A DNA stretch of 9,976 nucleotides, from positions 1 to 9,976 of the forward strand of contig JAEZIE010000100.1 in assembly GCA_023416175.1 (NCBI GenBank). The letters are read 5' to 3'. Below the pieces are notes generated by a model that saw only the letters and a program-made list of their open reading frames with translations, searched no databases and had not been told where the DNA came from. The translations under genes and the position numbers were made by a program. Each line of letters begins with the position of its first letter. The stretch's first letter is position 1. The stretch comes from Bacillota bacterium (GTDB lineage Bacteria; Bacillota; Clostridia; Christensenellales; CAG-138). Shown one piece after another: positions 1 through 6,196 of this stretch.

Positions 1-801
1 CTCAATGGCGTAAGCGACGCCGTCTTCCTCATTGGAGCGCGTTACAAATCCCGCGAGCGCCTTGACCGCCGGGACGGCGTTTTCCATGGCTACGCTTATC
101 CCGGCAATGCGCAGCATGGGGATATCGTTCATGCCGTCCCCGCAGGCGATCATCTCCCTCCGCGTGGCGCCGAGATGCTTTAGCAGCACGTCCAGAGCAA
201 ACGCCTTGTCCACCTGCAGCGGCATGACCTCGACAAACGGCGGCTCGGAACCGAATATATTCAGCTCCCCGCCGAAGCGGGCGCTGAGTTCCAGTATGGC
301 GGCTTGCGCCTCGGAAGGTTCGCCCACCAGCATCATTTTTTCGATGGGGTAGTCGATAAACCCCGGCAGATCTTCCACCAGCCGGATGCTAAGCCTGTTG
401 TTATACGCTTCCTTTTGCACATAGCGGTTGTCGGGGTAAGGCGAGATGATGCCATGCGTGTCGTAGGCGAGCGGGTAAACCGGCTTGCCCTTGGCCCATG
501 CGCATATTTTCTTCACGGCGTCCTTGGGAAGATGTCGCTGAAACACGGGCTTATTGGTATGGCATTCCAAAATGAGCGCGCCGTTGTAGCAAAGGATATA
601 CCCGCCTAAAATATCGAGCGCAAGCTCCCGCGCCACGGGTACTACTCCAATGAGCGGCCTGCCCGAAGCAAGCACTATGGCAACGCCTTCTCTGATTGCG
701 CGGTGTATGGCTTCTTTCGTGCGTGGGGTCACTTCTTTTTTTGCGTTGGTAAGCGTGCCGTCCAAATCCAGCGCAAGCACGCGGTACGTATTGTTCTGCA
801 T
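1..801 (-). CDS. Cof-type HAD-IIB family phosphatase (3' end beyond window)
   Basis: Cytoplasmic haloacid-dehalogenase-superfamily hydrolase, probably acting on a sugar phosphate, nucleotide or other small phosphoester; the substrate cannot be read from sequence. The 267 visible residues contain the four HAD motifs: LDLDGT near residues 11-16 (nucleophile D12, acid/base D14), ASGR at 45-48, Lys199 in VDKAFAL, and GDGMND at 221-226 for Mg binding. A cap region of the Cof (IIB) type lies between motifs II and III. Family members are usually about 265-290 residues, so only a few C-terminal residues should be missing. The ATG at 801 is chosen because the HAD motif begins at the usual distance from it; the ribosome binding site is weak (AGAGAAAG-like). 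It is divergent from niaR and shares a roughly 200-base intergenic region with it. A role in NAD or nucleotide metabolism is only a guess from position. Family assignment is confident; function is not. Confidence 0.93.
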   Translation of the reverse strand, partial: MQNNTYRVLALDLDGTLTNAKKEVTPRTKEAIHRAIREGVAIVLASGRPLIGVVPVARELALDILGGYILCYNGALILECHTNKPVFQRHLPKDAVKKICAWAKGKPVYPLAYDTHGIISPYPDNRYVQKEAYNNRLSIRLVEDLPGFIDYPIEKMMLVGEPSEAQAAILELSARFGGELNIFGSEPPFVEVMPLQVDKAFALDVLLKHLGATRREMIACGDGMNDIPMLRIAGISVAMENAVPAVKALAGFVTRSNEEDGVAYAIE

Positions 802-832
802 ATATATCCGCTTTCTCTTCTTGCTGTGTACC

Positions 833-862
833 ATCATAGCAAACGATGCTAACATGTCACAA
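833..862 (-). promoter_or_regulatory. Candidate sigma-A promoter of the HAD phosphatase gene
   Basis: Reading leftward, a TTGTGA -35 box (857-862) and a TATGAT -10 box (833-838) are separated by 18 bases. Transcription would start near 826, giving a leader of about 25 bases before the ATG at 801. The -10 box matches 5 of 6 consensus positions and the -35 box 4 of 6. This is read from sequence only. Confidence 0.5.
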
Positions 863-920
863 GCGAAAAATGACGAAAATTGTCCCATTGCAGCGTTCTA
901 CTCATCAAATTCATCCCCTT

Positions 921-940
921 ACAGCTGTATAGACAGCTGT
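921..940. promoter_or_regulatory. Candidate NiaR operator: duplicated ACAGCTGT
   Basis: Two perfect copies of the self-complementary octamer ACAGCTGT lie at 921-928 and 933-940, separated by ATAG. The second copy overlaps the first base of the niaR -35 box, so a bound repressor would block RNA polymerase. The downstream gene encodes a niacin-responsive repressor of the NiaR family, which typically autoregulates its own nad operon. My recollection is that described NiaR sites are dyads with related ACAGGTGT/ACACCTGT-like half-sites, but I cannot verify the match here. The repeat structure and its position are seen directly; its being the NiaR site is inference. Confidence 0.7.
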
Positions 941-968
941 TGCTCTTTTCGATACAAGCCGCTATAAT
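940..968 (+). promoter_or_regulatory. Sigma-A promoter of the niaR-nadABC operon
   Basis: A TTGCTC -35 box (940-945) and a perfect TATAAT -10 box (963-968) are separated by 17 bases. The predicted transcription start is near 975, about 25 bases before the niaR start codon. The -35 box abuts the duplicated ACAGCTGT element, which makes repression by steric occlusion plausible. Confidence 0.8.
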
Positions 969-999
969 GAAACATAATCAGCCCTAAAGGAGAAGCACA

Positions 1000-1518
1000 T
1001 TGGACACCGAGGAAAGGCGCAAACGCATAGACCGGCTGATCGCGACCTCAGCACTTCCAATTACGGGTGCCGATCTTGCCGCACGCATGGGGGTCACAAG
1101 GCAGGTCGTGGTGCAGGACGTTGCCGTGCTGCGCGCAGGCGGCGCGCCCATACTGGCCACTCCCGCGGGCTATGTATGGGTGGACAAGCCCTCGTCTCCC
1201 AGGGCGGTCCGCGTGCTTTCCTGCAAGCACTCTTCGCTCGAGGATGCAAAAGAAGAGCTAATGATCATCGTCCGCGCAGGCGGCACGGTGCGGGATGTGA
1301 TTGTGGAGCACCCCATATACGGGGAGTTAACGGGTTCACTGCTGCTGCGCACTCCCGAGGCGGTGGAAGCGTTGATTGAGCAGCTTGGCCGCCCCGGCGT
1401 ACAGATGCTTTCCGCCATGACGGGAGGCGTACACATGCATATCATAGAAGCGCCCAGCGAGCTGATATTGGACGAGATTGAGCTCTCACTTTTAAAAGCG
1501 GGCATACTGAGTTCATAG
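1000..1518 (+). CDS. niaR: Niacin-responsive transcriptional repressor NiaR (HTH + 3H domain)
   Basis: DNA-binding repressor that senses nicotinic acid and turns off NAD synthesis and niacin salvage genes; also known as YrxA. Of 172 residues, about 1-60 form a winged helix-turn-helix of the HTH_11 type (recognition region near GVTRQVVVQD, 31-40). Residues about 70-170 form the 3H ligand-binding domain, named for its conserved histidines: H77, H104 in VEHPIYGE, and H145/H147 in GGVHMHI. In the structurally studied Thermotoga protein a metal is held by His and Glu side chains; H77, E85, H145 and H147 are the likely equivalents here. Length is typical for the family. The start is TTG, chosen because AAAGGAG (986-992) lies 7 bases upstream and the next in-frame ATG would remove part of the helix-turn-helix. 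It is the first gene of the nad operon, so it likely regulates itself together with nadABC. Confidence 0.93.
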   Translation: MDTEERRKRIDRLIATSALPITGADLAARMGVTRQVVVQDVAVLRAGGAPILATPAGYVWVDKPSSPRAVRVLSCKHSSLEDAKEELMIIVRAGGTVRDVIVEHPIYGELTGSLLLRTPEAVEALIEQLGRPGVQMLSAMTGGVHMHIIEAPSELILDEIELSLLKAGILSS

Positions 1519-1580
1519 CCCCGCTTTCTTCGGATTGCCCAACATTGTGCCCGTGCAAAACGACGAAAGGTAACACGCAC

Positions 1581-2486
1581 ATGGAAATCTTAGAAACCAT
1601 AAAACAACTGAAAAAAGAACGCAACGCCTTGATTTTGGCGCATTTTTACCAACTGGGCGAAATACAGGATATCGCGGATGTCGTAGGGGATTCGCTGGAG
1701 CTTGCGAAGGCCGCGCGGGACGCAAAAGAGGATGTTATCGTATTCTGCGGCGTCCGCTTTATGGCGGAAACGGCAAAGATTTTGAACCCCAATAAAACCG
1801 TGTTGCTCCCCGCATTGGACGCCGGCTGCCCCATGGCGGATATGATTACGGCGGAAGAGGTGCTGCGCCTAAGGGAAGAGCATCCCAATGCTGCCGTTAT
1901 GTGCTATGTAAACTCGGATGTCTCCGTAAAAGCTGTGAGCGATATCTGCTGCACATCCTCCAACGCCTTAAAAGTCGCAATGTCATTAGAAGAAGAGGAG
2001 ATCATATTTGTACCCGACCAATGTCTGGGCGGGTATATCGCGCAGTTCCTGCCGCAAAAGCGTTTTATCCTCGCGGAAGGATTCTGCCCCACACACTGCC
2101 GTATCAAGCCAGAGGACGTCATGGCCGCGCGCAAAGCCCTGCCGGGCGCAAAAGTGCTGGTTCACCCCGAGTGTTTGCCGGGCGTGGTTTCTCTGGCGGA
2201 TTTTGCGGGCAGCACCTCGCAGATCATCGCCGAAGCCGTACGGTCTGACGCGAAGGAGTTTTTGATCGGCACCGAGGAAGGCGTACTGCATAGACTCAGC
2301 AAGCTTTGCCCTGACAAGCGGTTCTACAACACTGGAAGAACGCAAGTATGCCCCAACATGAAAAAGACGCGCCTGGACAGCGTGCTCACCGCCCTGGAGC
2401 AGATGCAGCATGAAATTACTGTGGATGAGGAACTTGCGCGTAAGGCGCTGAAAAGTTTGGAGCGGATGTTCTCCGTGCCTGTATAA
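1581..2486 (+). CDS. nadA: Quinolinate synthase NadA
   Basis: [4Fe-4S] enzyme that condenses iminoaspartate (from NadB) with dihydroxyacetone phosphate to give quinolinate in de novo NAD synthesis; cytoplasmic. The 301 residues match the short form of the family (about 300 residues, as in Thermotoga). The three expected cluster cysteines are visible: C83 in AGCPMADM, C169 in GFCPTHC and C257 in QVCPNM. Other family landmarks are ILAHFYQ (18-24), VGDSLELA (35-42), the DICCTSSNA stretch (121-129) and IGTEEGVLHRL (229-239). The ATG at 1581 is preferred over an upstream in-frame TTG at 1545, because GAAAGG precedes the ATG at about 10 bases and NadA homologues begin here. It follows niaR after 62 bases with no hairpin between them, and precedes nadB by 14 bases. 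Confidence 0.97.
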   Translation: MEILETIKQLKKERNALILAHFYQLGEIQDIADVVGDSLELAKAARDAKEDVIVFCGVRFMAETAKILNPNKTVLLPALDAGCPMADMITAEEVLRLREEHPNAAVMCYVNSDVSVKAVSDICCTSSNALKVAMSLEEEEIIFVPDQCLGGYIAQFLPQKRFILAEGFCPTHCRIKPEDVMAARKALPGAKVLVHPECLPGVVSLADFAGSTSQIIAEAVRSDAKEFLIGTEEGVLHRLSKLCPDKRFYNTGRTQVCPNMKKTRLDSVLTALEQMQHEITVDEELARKALKSLERMFSVPV

Positions 2487-2500
2487 CCGAAAGGATTGCT

Positions 2501-4045
2501 ATGCGTATACCAATCATAGAGACCTCTGCCGCAAATGCCGAACAGCTTGAGGCGGATGTACTCATTGTTGGCGCGGGTGCTGCGGGGCTGTATGCGGCGC
2601 TCAATTTTCCACGATCGTTCCGCTGCGTCATACTCGACAAATCGGGTGAAAAAATCAGCAATTCCATGTACGCACAGGGCGGTATCTCCGCCGTCACGCA
2701 GGTTGACTTCGCTTTACGCGAGGGGCACATGACAGATACGCTTGTTGCGGGCGTAGGCCTATGCAACGAGGCCGCGGTGCGAACCCTGGTCAACGAGGCT
2801 GCGGAGAATATTGAGCGCCTGATCGATTTGGGTGTACCGTTTGACAGAAAATACGGCGAGCTTTTGCGCACCCGGGAGGGCGGACATCAGGAGCGGCGGA
2901 TCTTACACTGCGGCGGGGACGCCACCGGCCTGCATCTGACCAAGACACTTCTGGAGCAGGTAAAACAGCGCGATAACATCCAACTGCTCCACTATGTGCT
3001 GCTCACGGATATCCTCAACGACGAATGCGGCGTGACCGGCGCGCTTGCGCTGAGCGGGGATAATGAAACGCTGCTCATCAAAACCCGGCGCATCATACTC
3101 GCCACAGGTGGCATCGGGCGCATCTATCAGGATACCACCAATGCCATCTGCGCTACAGGGGACGGTATGGCAGCGGCCCTTCGCACAGGCGTGACACTCA
3201 AGGATATGGAATTCGTGCAGTTCCACCCCACCGTTCTCTACGGCGCAAATGAGGAAGGACGTTCCTTTTTGGTATCCGAAGCGCTGCGCGGCGAAGGTGC
3301 GCGGCTTCTTAACAGCGCGGGTGATTATTTTATGCAGGGCGTACACCCCATGGCAGACCTCGCCCCGCGCGATATCGTGGCCCGCGCCATATTCCGCGAA
3401 CTGATGAAATCCAAGCAAAAACTCGTATATCTTGACATCACCCACCGGCCCCGCACTTTTTTGGAAGAACGCTTCCCCACCATATTCGCCGAGTGCCTGC
3501 GGCGCGGGGTGGATATCTCCCGGGATTATATTCCCGTACATCCCGTACAGCATTACATGATGGGCGGCGTCAAAACGGGGCTTTACGCCGAAACCTCCCT
3601 CCCCGGCCTATACGCCTGCGGGGAAGCGGCCTGCACGGGCGTGCACGGCGCGAACCGGCTGGCTAGCAATTCCCTGCTCGAATGCATTGTATTCGGCCGC
3701 CGCGCCGCGCTGCATGCCGTGGACCTTTCCCTTCCGGATATGCCGCCAAAATATATGCCCGGTGGCAAGGGGATACCGGTCCAGGAAAACCATATTGCTA
3801 CGATCGAGCGCATCCGCTCCATCATGAGTACGCGCTGCGGCATCATCCGGGGCGAAGCAGATCTATCCGCCGCCACAGCGGAACTTTCTGAAATAGAAGA
3901 TAGGCTAAAAAAGACCAGCCTACACACTAAAATTGCCGTGGAGGCACTTAATATGGCGCAGGTGGCGCTGTGTATCGCCACGGCCGCGCGCGGGCGCAAA
4001 AACAGCATTGGTGCACATTTTAGAAGCGACAGCGAGGAGGACTAA
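2501..4045 (+). CDS. nadB: L-aspartate oxidase NadB
   Basis: FAD flavoprotein that oxidises L-aspartate to iminoaspartate, using oxygen or, in anaerobes, fumarate as acceptor; it supplies the unstable substrate of NadA. The 514-residue protein starts with a Rossmann dinucleotide site, DVLIVGAGAAGLYAAL (19-34). It continues with YAQGGISAV (58-66), EGGHQERRI (126-134), ATGGIGRIY (201-209), MEFVQFHPT (236-244), APRDIVARAIF (288-298), HPVQHYMMGG (347-356) and GEAACTGVHGANRLASN (374-390). These are hallmarks of the succinate dehydrogenase/fumarate reductase flavoprotein family in its NadB form. The C-terminal part from about residue 430 is the helical domain, and the total length is normal. The ATG has AAAGG about 6 bases upstream. 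It lies 14 bases after nadA and 3 bases before nadC, so the three are clearly co-transcribed and probably translationally coupled. Confidence 0.97.
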   Translation: MRIPIIETSAANAEQLEADVLIVGAGAAGLYAALNFPRSFRCVILDKSGEKISNSMYAQGGISAVTQVDFALREGHMTDTLVAGVGLCNEAAVRTLVNEAAENIERLIDLGVPFDRKYGELLRTREGGHQERRILHCGGDATGLHLTKTLLEQVKQRDNIQLLHYVLLTDILNDECGVTGALALSGDNETLLIKTRRIILATGGIGRIYQDTTNAICATGDGMAAALRTGVTLKDMEFVQFHPTVLYGANEEGRSFLVSEALRGEGARLLNSAGDYFMQGVHPMADLAPRDIVARAIFRELMKSKQKLVYLDITHRPRTFLEERFPTIFAECLRRGVDISRDYIPVHPVQHYMMGGVKTGLYAETSLPGLYACGEAACTGVHGANRLASNSLLECIVFGRRAALHAVDLSLPDMPPKYMPGGKGIPVQENHIATIERIRSIMSTRCGIIRGEADLSAATAELSEIEDRLKKTSLHTKIAVEALNMAQVALCIATAARGRKNSIGAHFRSDSEED

Positions 4046-4048
4046 CAA

Positions 4049-4882
4049 ATGCAGATACCCGGCATGGAAGAGATCATTCGCCTGGCCTTGGAGGAGGACG
4101 TCGGCGGCGGAGACGTCACCACGCTTTCCACCGTACCCGAAGCGAATAGAAGCCGCGGCAAATTCCTTGCGAAGGAACCTTTGATCGTTTGCGGTCTCCC
4201 TGCGCTAAAGCGCGTATTCGAGCTGATCGATGAACGGATCGCTGTAACGTCGCTTGTGTCCGACGGTGATGAGGTAAAGAAAGGCGACCTCATTGCTACC
4301 ATCGAAGGCCCTGCCCGCGGTATTTTGACAGGCGAGCGTACAGCATTGAATCTGTTACAGCGGCTTTCCGGCGTCGCCACTAAGACGCGCGAAGCCGTCC
4401 GCCAGGTGGAAGGCACCAAAGCCGTCATTGTGGATACGCGCAAGACCACGCCCGGCATGCGGAACCTAGAAAAGTACGCCGTGCGCATGGGCGGCGGCAC
4501 CAACCACCGCACCGGCCTTTATGACGGAGTACTGATTAAGGATAACCACATCCGCGCGGCAGGCGGCATCACGCAGGCCATTGTGAATGCACGTTCCCAA
4601 GCGCATCATCTTTTAAAAATCGAAGTAGAAGTAGAGAATTTTGAGCAACTGGAGGAGGCGCTTCAGGCAAAAGCGGACATCATCATGCTGGACAATATGT
4701 CGCTTGCGGATATGACCGAGGCTGTGCGCCGCGTCAACGGTCAGGCTCTTACGGAAGCCTCCGGCAATATGGGCGAGCGGAATTTAGGTGAGGTAGCAAA
4801 AACGGGTGTGGACATCATCTCCATTGGCGCGCTCACCCATTCCGCGCGGGCTATGGACATCAGTTTACGGTTTGAGTGGTAA
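4049..4882 (+). CDS. nadC: Nicotinate-nucleotide pyrophosphorylase (carboxylating) NadC
   Basis: Quinolinate phosphoribosyltransferase: converts quinolinate and PRPP to nicotinate mononucleotide, CO2 and pyrophosphate, the last step unique to de novo NAD synthesis. The 277 residues have the family layout: an N-terminal mixed domain with LALEEDVGGGDVT (12-24), ERTALNLLQRLSGVAT (96-111), then a barrel with DTRKTTPGMR (129-138), the YAVRMGGGTNHRTGLYD segment (143-159) and VLIKDNH (161-167). KIEVEVE (190-196), IIMLDNM (211-217), EASGNM (236-241) and ISIGALTHS (257-265) follow. The conserved Arg, His and Lys phosphate-binding residues are all present and length is typical. A strong Shine-Dalgarno sequence, GAGGAGG, overlaps the end of nadB and the gap is only 3 bases. 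This is the last gene of the operon; hairpins follow immediately. Confidence 0.97.
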   Translation: MQIPGMEEIIRLALEEDVGGGDVTTLSTVPEANRSRGKFLAKEPLIVCGLPALKRVFELIDERIAVTSLVSDGDEVKKGDLIATIEGPARGILTGERTALNLLQRLSGVATKTREAVRQVEGTKAVIVDTRKTTPGMRNLEKYAVRMGGGTNHRTGLYDGVLIKDNHIRAAGGITQAIVNARSQAHHLLKIEVEVENFEQLEEALQAKADIIMLDNMSLADMTEAVRRVNGQALTEASGNMGERNLGEVAKTGVDIISIGALTHSARAMDISLRFEW

Positions 4883-4890
4883 ATTATATG

Positions 4891-4919
4891 TCGCGAAAGT
4901 GGCTTAGCCACTTTCACGA
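4891..4919 (+). other. Hairpin 1 of the post-nadC array
   Basis: Nine perfect base pairs, GAAAGTGGC (4895-4903) with GCCACTTTC (4907-4915), close a TTA loop. Three more outer pairs extend the stem past one C/A mismatch. It starts 8 bases after the nadC stop and has no T-run after it, so it is not a classical terminator on its own. It may protect the mRNA 3' end, or be part of a larger structured element. Confidence 0.7.
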
Positions 4920-4926
4920 GTTTCTC

Positions 4927-4956
4927 CGTGCAGGGCTGACGTAGCAGCCCTGCACG
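4927..4956 (+). other. Hairpin 2 of the post-nadC array
   Basis: A perfect 12-pair GC-rich stem, CGTGCAGGGCTG (4927-4938) with CAGCCCTGCACG (4945-4956), closes a six-base loop ACGTAG. No T-run follows. It lies 7 bases after hairpin 1 and 6 bases before hairpin 3. Confidence 0.75.
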
Positions 4957-4962
4957 CAAGGT

Positions 4963-5006
4963 GTCCGATTTGATGCACATGTCGTCAAATCGGACTTATT
5001 TTTATA
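4963..5006 (+). terminator. Rho-independent terminator of the niaR-nadABC operon (hairpin 3)
   Basis: An 11-pair perfect stem, GTCCGATTTGA (4963-4973) with TCAAATCGGAC (4985-4995), can be extended by two inner pairs including one G-T. It is followed directly by TTATTTTTAT. The 7-base inner loop contains the self-complementary ACATGT. The stem plus T-run fits intrinsic termination for nadC. Confidence 0.85.
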
Positions 5007-5024
5007 GGTTGTAATCTGTTACTT

Positions 5025-5072
5025 ACATGCGCAGGGCGGCGATGCGCCCTGCTATGTTGTTTTTCCTTTTTT
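5025..5072 (+). terminator. Second terminator-like hairpin downstream of nadC
   Basis: GCAGGGCG (5031-5038) pairs with CGCCCTGC (5045-5052). Outside it, ACAT (5025-5028) can pair with ATGT (5054-5057) across a small bulge. The stem is followed by TGTTTTTCCTTTTTT. This gives a second rightward terminator about 20 bases after the first, insulating the following promoter. The GCAGGGC word is shared with hairpin 2. Confidence 0.65.
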
Positions 5073-5093
5073 AAACGATCACTCCATTCCGCT

Positions 5094-5122
5094 TTGCACA
5101 TCCGGAGCATACGGTATATAAT
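5094..5122 (+). promoter_or_regulatory. Sigma-A promoter of the MBL-fold hydrolase gene
   Basis: TTGCAC (5094-5099) and a perfect TATAAT (5117-5122) are separated by 17 bases, directly after two terminators. The predicted start is near 5129, about 37 bases before the ATG at 5166. The promoter makes an upstream TTG start at 5094 in the same frame unlikely. Confidence 0.8.
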
Positions 5123-5165
5123 AGACACCAGATATTGTGCTTATCATTGGGGGAGTATCCTATAT

Positions 5166-6116
5166 ATGGCAAGATCAAAAAGCAAACTGAGCAAACGCGC
5201 CCGCAGCTTACTTTCCCTGCTGCTGTTCCTTGCGCTTGTATTAACCGTCTCCGCGTTCATGGAGGATCCCATTGTGGATCTCCTGCCGGTAGACGCGCCC
5301 GCTGCTACAAATACGCCCATGCCCGCGCTGCCTTCCGGCAAGACGCTGGATATTTACGTGCTCGACGTCGGGCAGGGAGACAGCATATTCTTAAGAAGTC
5401 CTTCAGGCAAGACCATGCTGGTGGATGCGAGCGAAAGGAATATGTATGAGCGCATCGACGACTTCCTCCAGCGGCAGGCAGTCAAGCAGCTGGATGTGGT
5501 GGTGGCCACTCACCCGCACGCGGACCATATTGGCGCGATGGAGCAGGTAGTGACCCATTATAAAATTGGCGCTTACTATATGCCGAATGCAGAGAACCAG
5601 ACGCGAATGTTTGAAAACTTGCTCGATGCGCTTACCGAGCAGAATATCAAAGTCAAACAGGCGGTGGGCAGCAAAACATCCACCATCGGCTGGGATGAGA
5701 ATGTTACGGTCCGTATCCTCTCCCCGCTGCCGGACGTAGAATATGACGACCTCAACGATACCAGCGTAATCCTGCACGTGCAGTATGGCAAAACATCCAT
5801 TCTTTTGACCGGAGATGCGGAAAGCTTCGCCGAAAAAGCGGCTTTAAAAGCGCTGCCAAAAGACTATTTCCGCTCCACCATCCTCAAAGTGGGCCATCAC
5901 GCCTCTTCTTCCTCCTCCTCTGCCGCGTTCTTGGACGCGGTAGACCCCAGTATTGCCGTAGTCAGCCTGGGCAAGGACAACGACTACGGCCACCCGCACA
6001 AGGAGGTCGTGGATGCATTGAAAAGCCGTGATGTCCCGCTCTACCGCACGGATACCCAGGGCATTATCCACATAACGCTAGACGGCGAAGGGTATGCGGT
6101 GGAAACGGAGAAGTAG
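5166..6116 (+). CDS. Membrane-anchored/exported MBL-fold hydrolase, ComEC C-terminal-like
   Basis: Metallo-beta-lactamase-fold hydrolase of the ComEC/Rec2-like group, probably acting at the outer face of the membrane; the substrate is unknown (nucleic acid or another phosphoester would fit the family). Of 316 residues, 1-12 are strongly basic, about 13-31 are a hydrophobic signal or anchor helix, and about 32-58 are a Pro/Ala/Thr-rich spacer. The enzyme domain begins with LDVGQGDS (66-73). The metal site HPHADH (116-121) follows, then LTGDAE (214-219), GHHAS (243-247) and GHPH (275-278). No lipobox cysteine is seen. A run of six serines (247-252) follows GHH, where the family usually has Gly/Ser. 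The ATG at 5166 has GGGGGAG about 10 bases upstream. The gene is monocistronic. The competence helices of full ComEC are absent, so a DNA-uptake role should not be assumed. Confidence 0.88.
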   Translation: MARSKSKLSKRARSLLSLLLFLALVLTVSAFMEDPIVDLLPVDAPAATNTPMPALPSGKTLDIYVLDVGQGDSIFLRSPSGKTMLVDASERNMYERIDDFLQRQAVKQLDVVVATHPHADHIGAMEQVVTHYKIGAYYMPNAENQTRMFENLLDALTEQNIKVKQAVGSKTSTIGWDENVTVRILSPLPDVEYDDLNDTSVILHVQYGKTSILLTGDAESFAEKAALKALPKDYFRSTILKVGHHASSSSSSAAFLDAVDPSIAVVSLGKDNDYGHPHKEVVDALKSRDVPLYRTDTQGIIHITLDGEGYAVETEK

Positions 6117-6154
6117 CAATCTTTTAGGTTTAGAGCAACTCTTAACAAAGCAGT

Positions 6155-6184
6155 ACGGCCCGCGAAACATCGCGGGCCGTTTGT
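6155..6184. terminator. Hairpin between convergent genes, probable bidirectional terminator
   Basis: A perfect 10-pair stem, ACGGCCCGCG (6155-6164) with CGCGGGCCGT (6171-6180), closes an AAACAT loop. T-richness is modest on both sides: TTTGT rightward and GCTTTGTT leftward. It lies between the converging MBL and DUF4349 genes, so it could end both transcripts. Confidence 0.7.
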
Positions 6185-6196
6185 ATGCATGGAATT

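Noticed and set aside
1545..1580. Possible earlier TTG start for nadA adding 12 residues
   Set aside because: It has no ribosome binding site, and the added residues do not look like NadA. The ATG at 1581 has GAAAGG upstream and fits the family start.
2903..3553. Long open frame antisense to nadB (216 codons)
   Set aside because: It is fully inside nadB on the opposite strand, has no ribosome binding site or recognisable motif, and is expected in GC-rich coding DNA. Similar antisense frames over the other genes were rejected for the same reason.
5094..5165. Possible earlier TTG start for the MBL gene adding 24 residues
   Set aside because: The TTG is the first part of the predicted -35 box, and the added segment would precede a normal signal peptide start.
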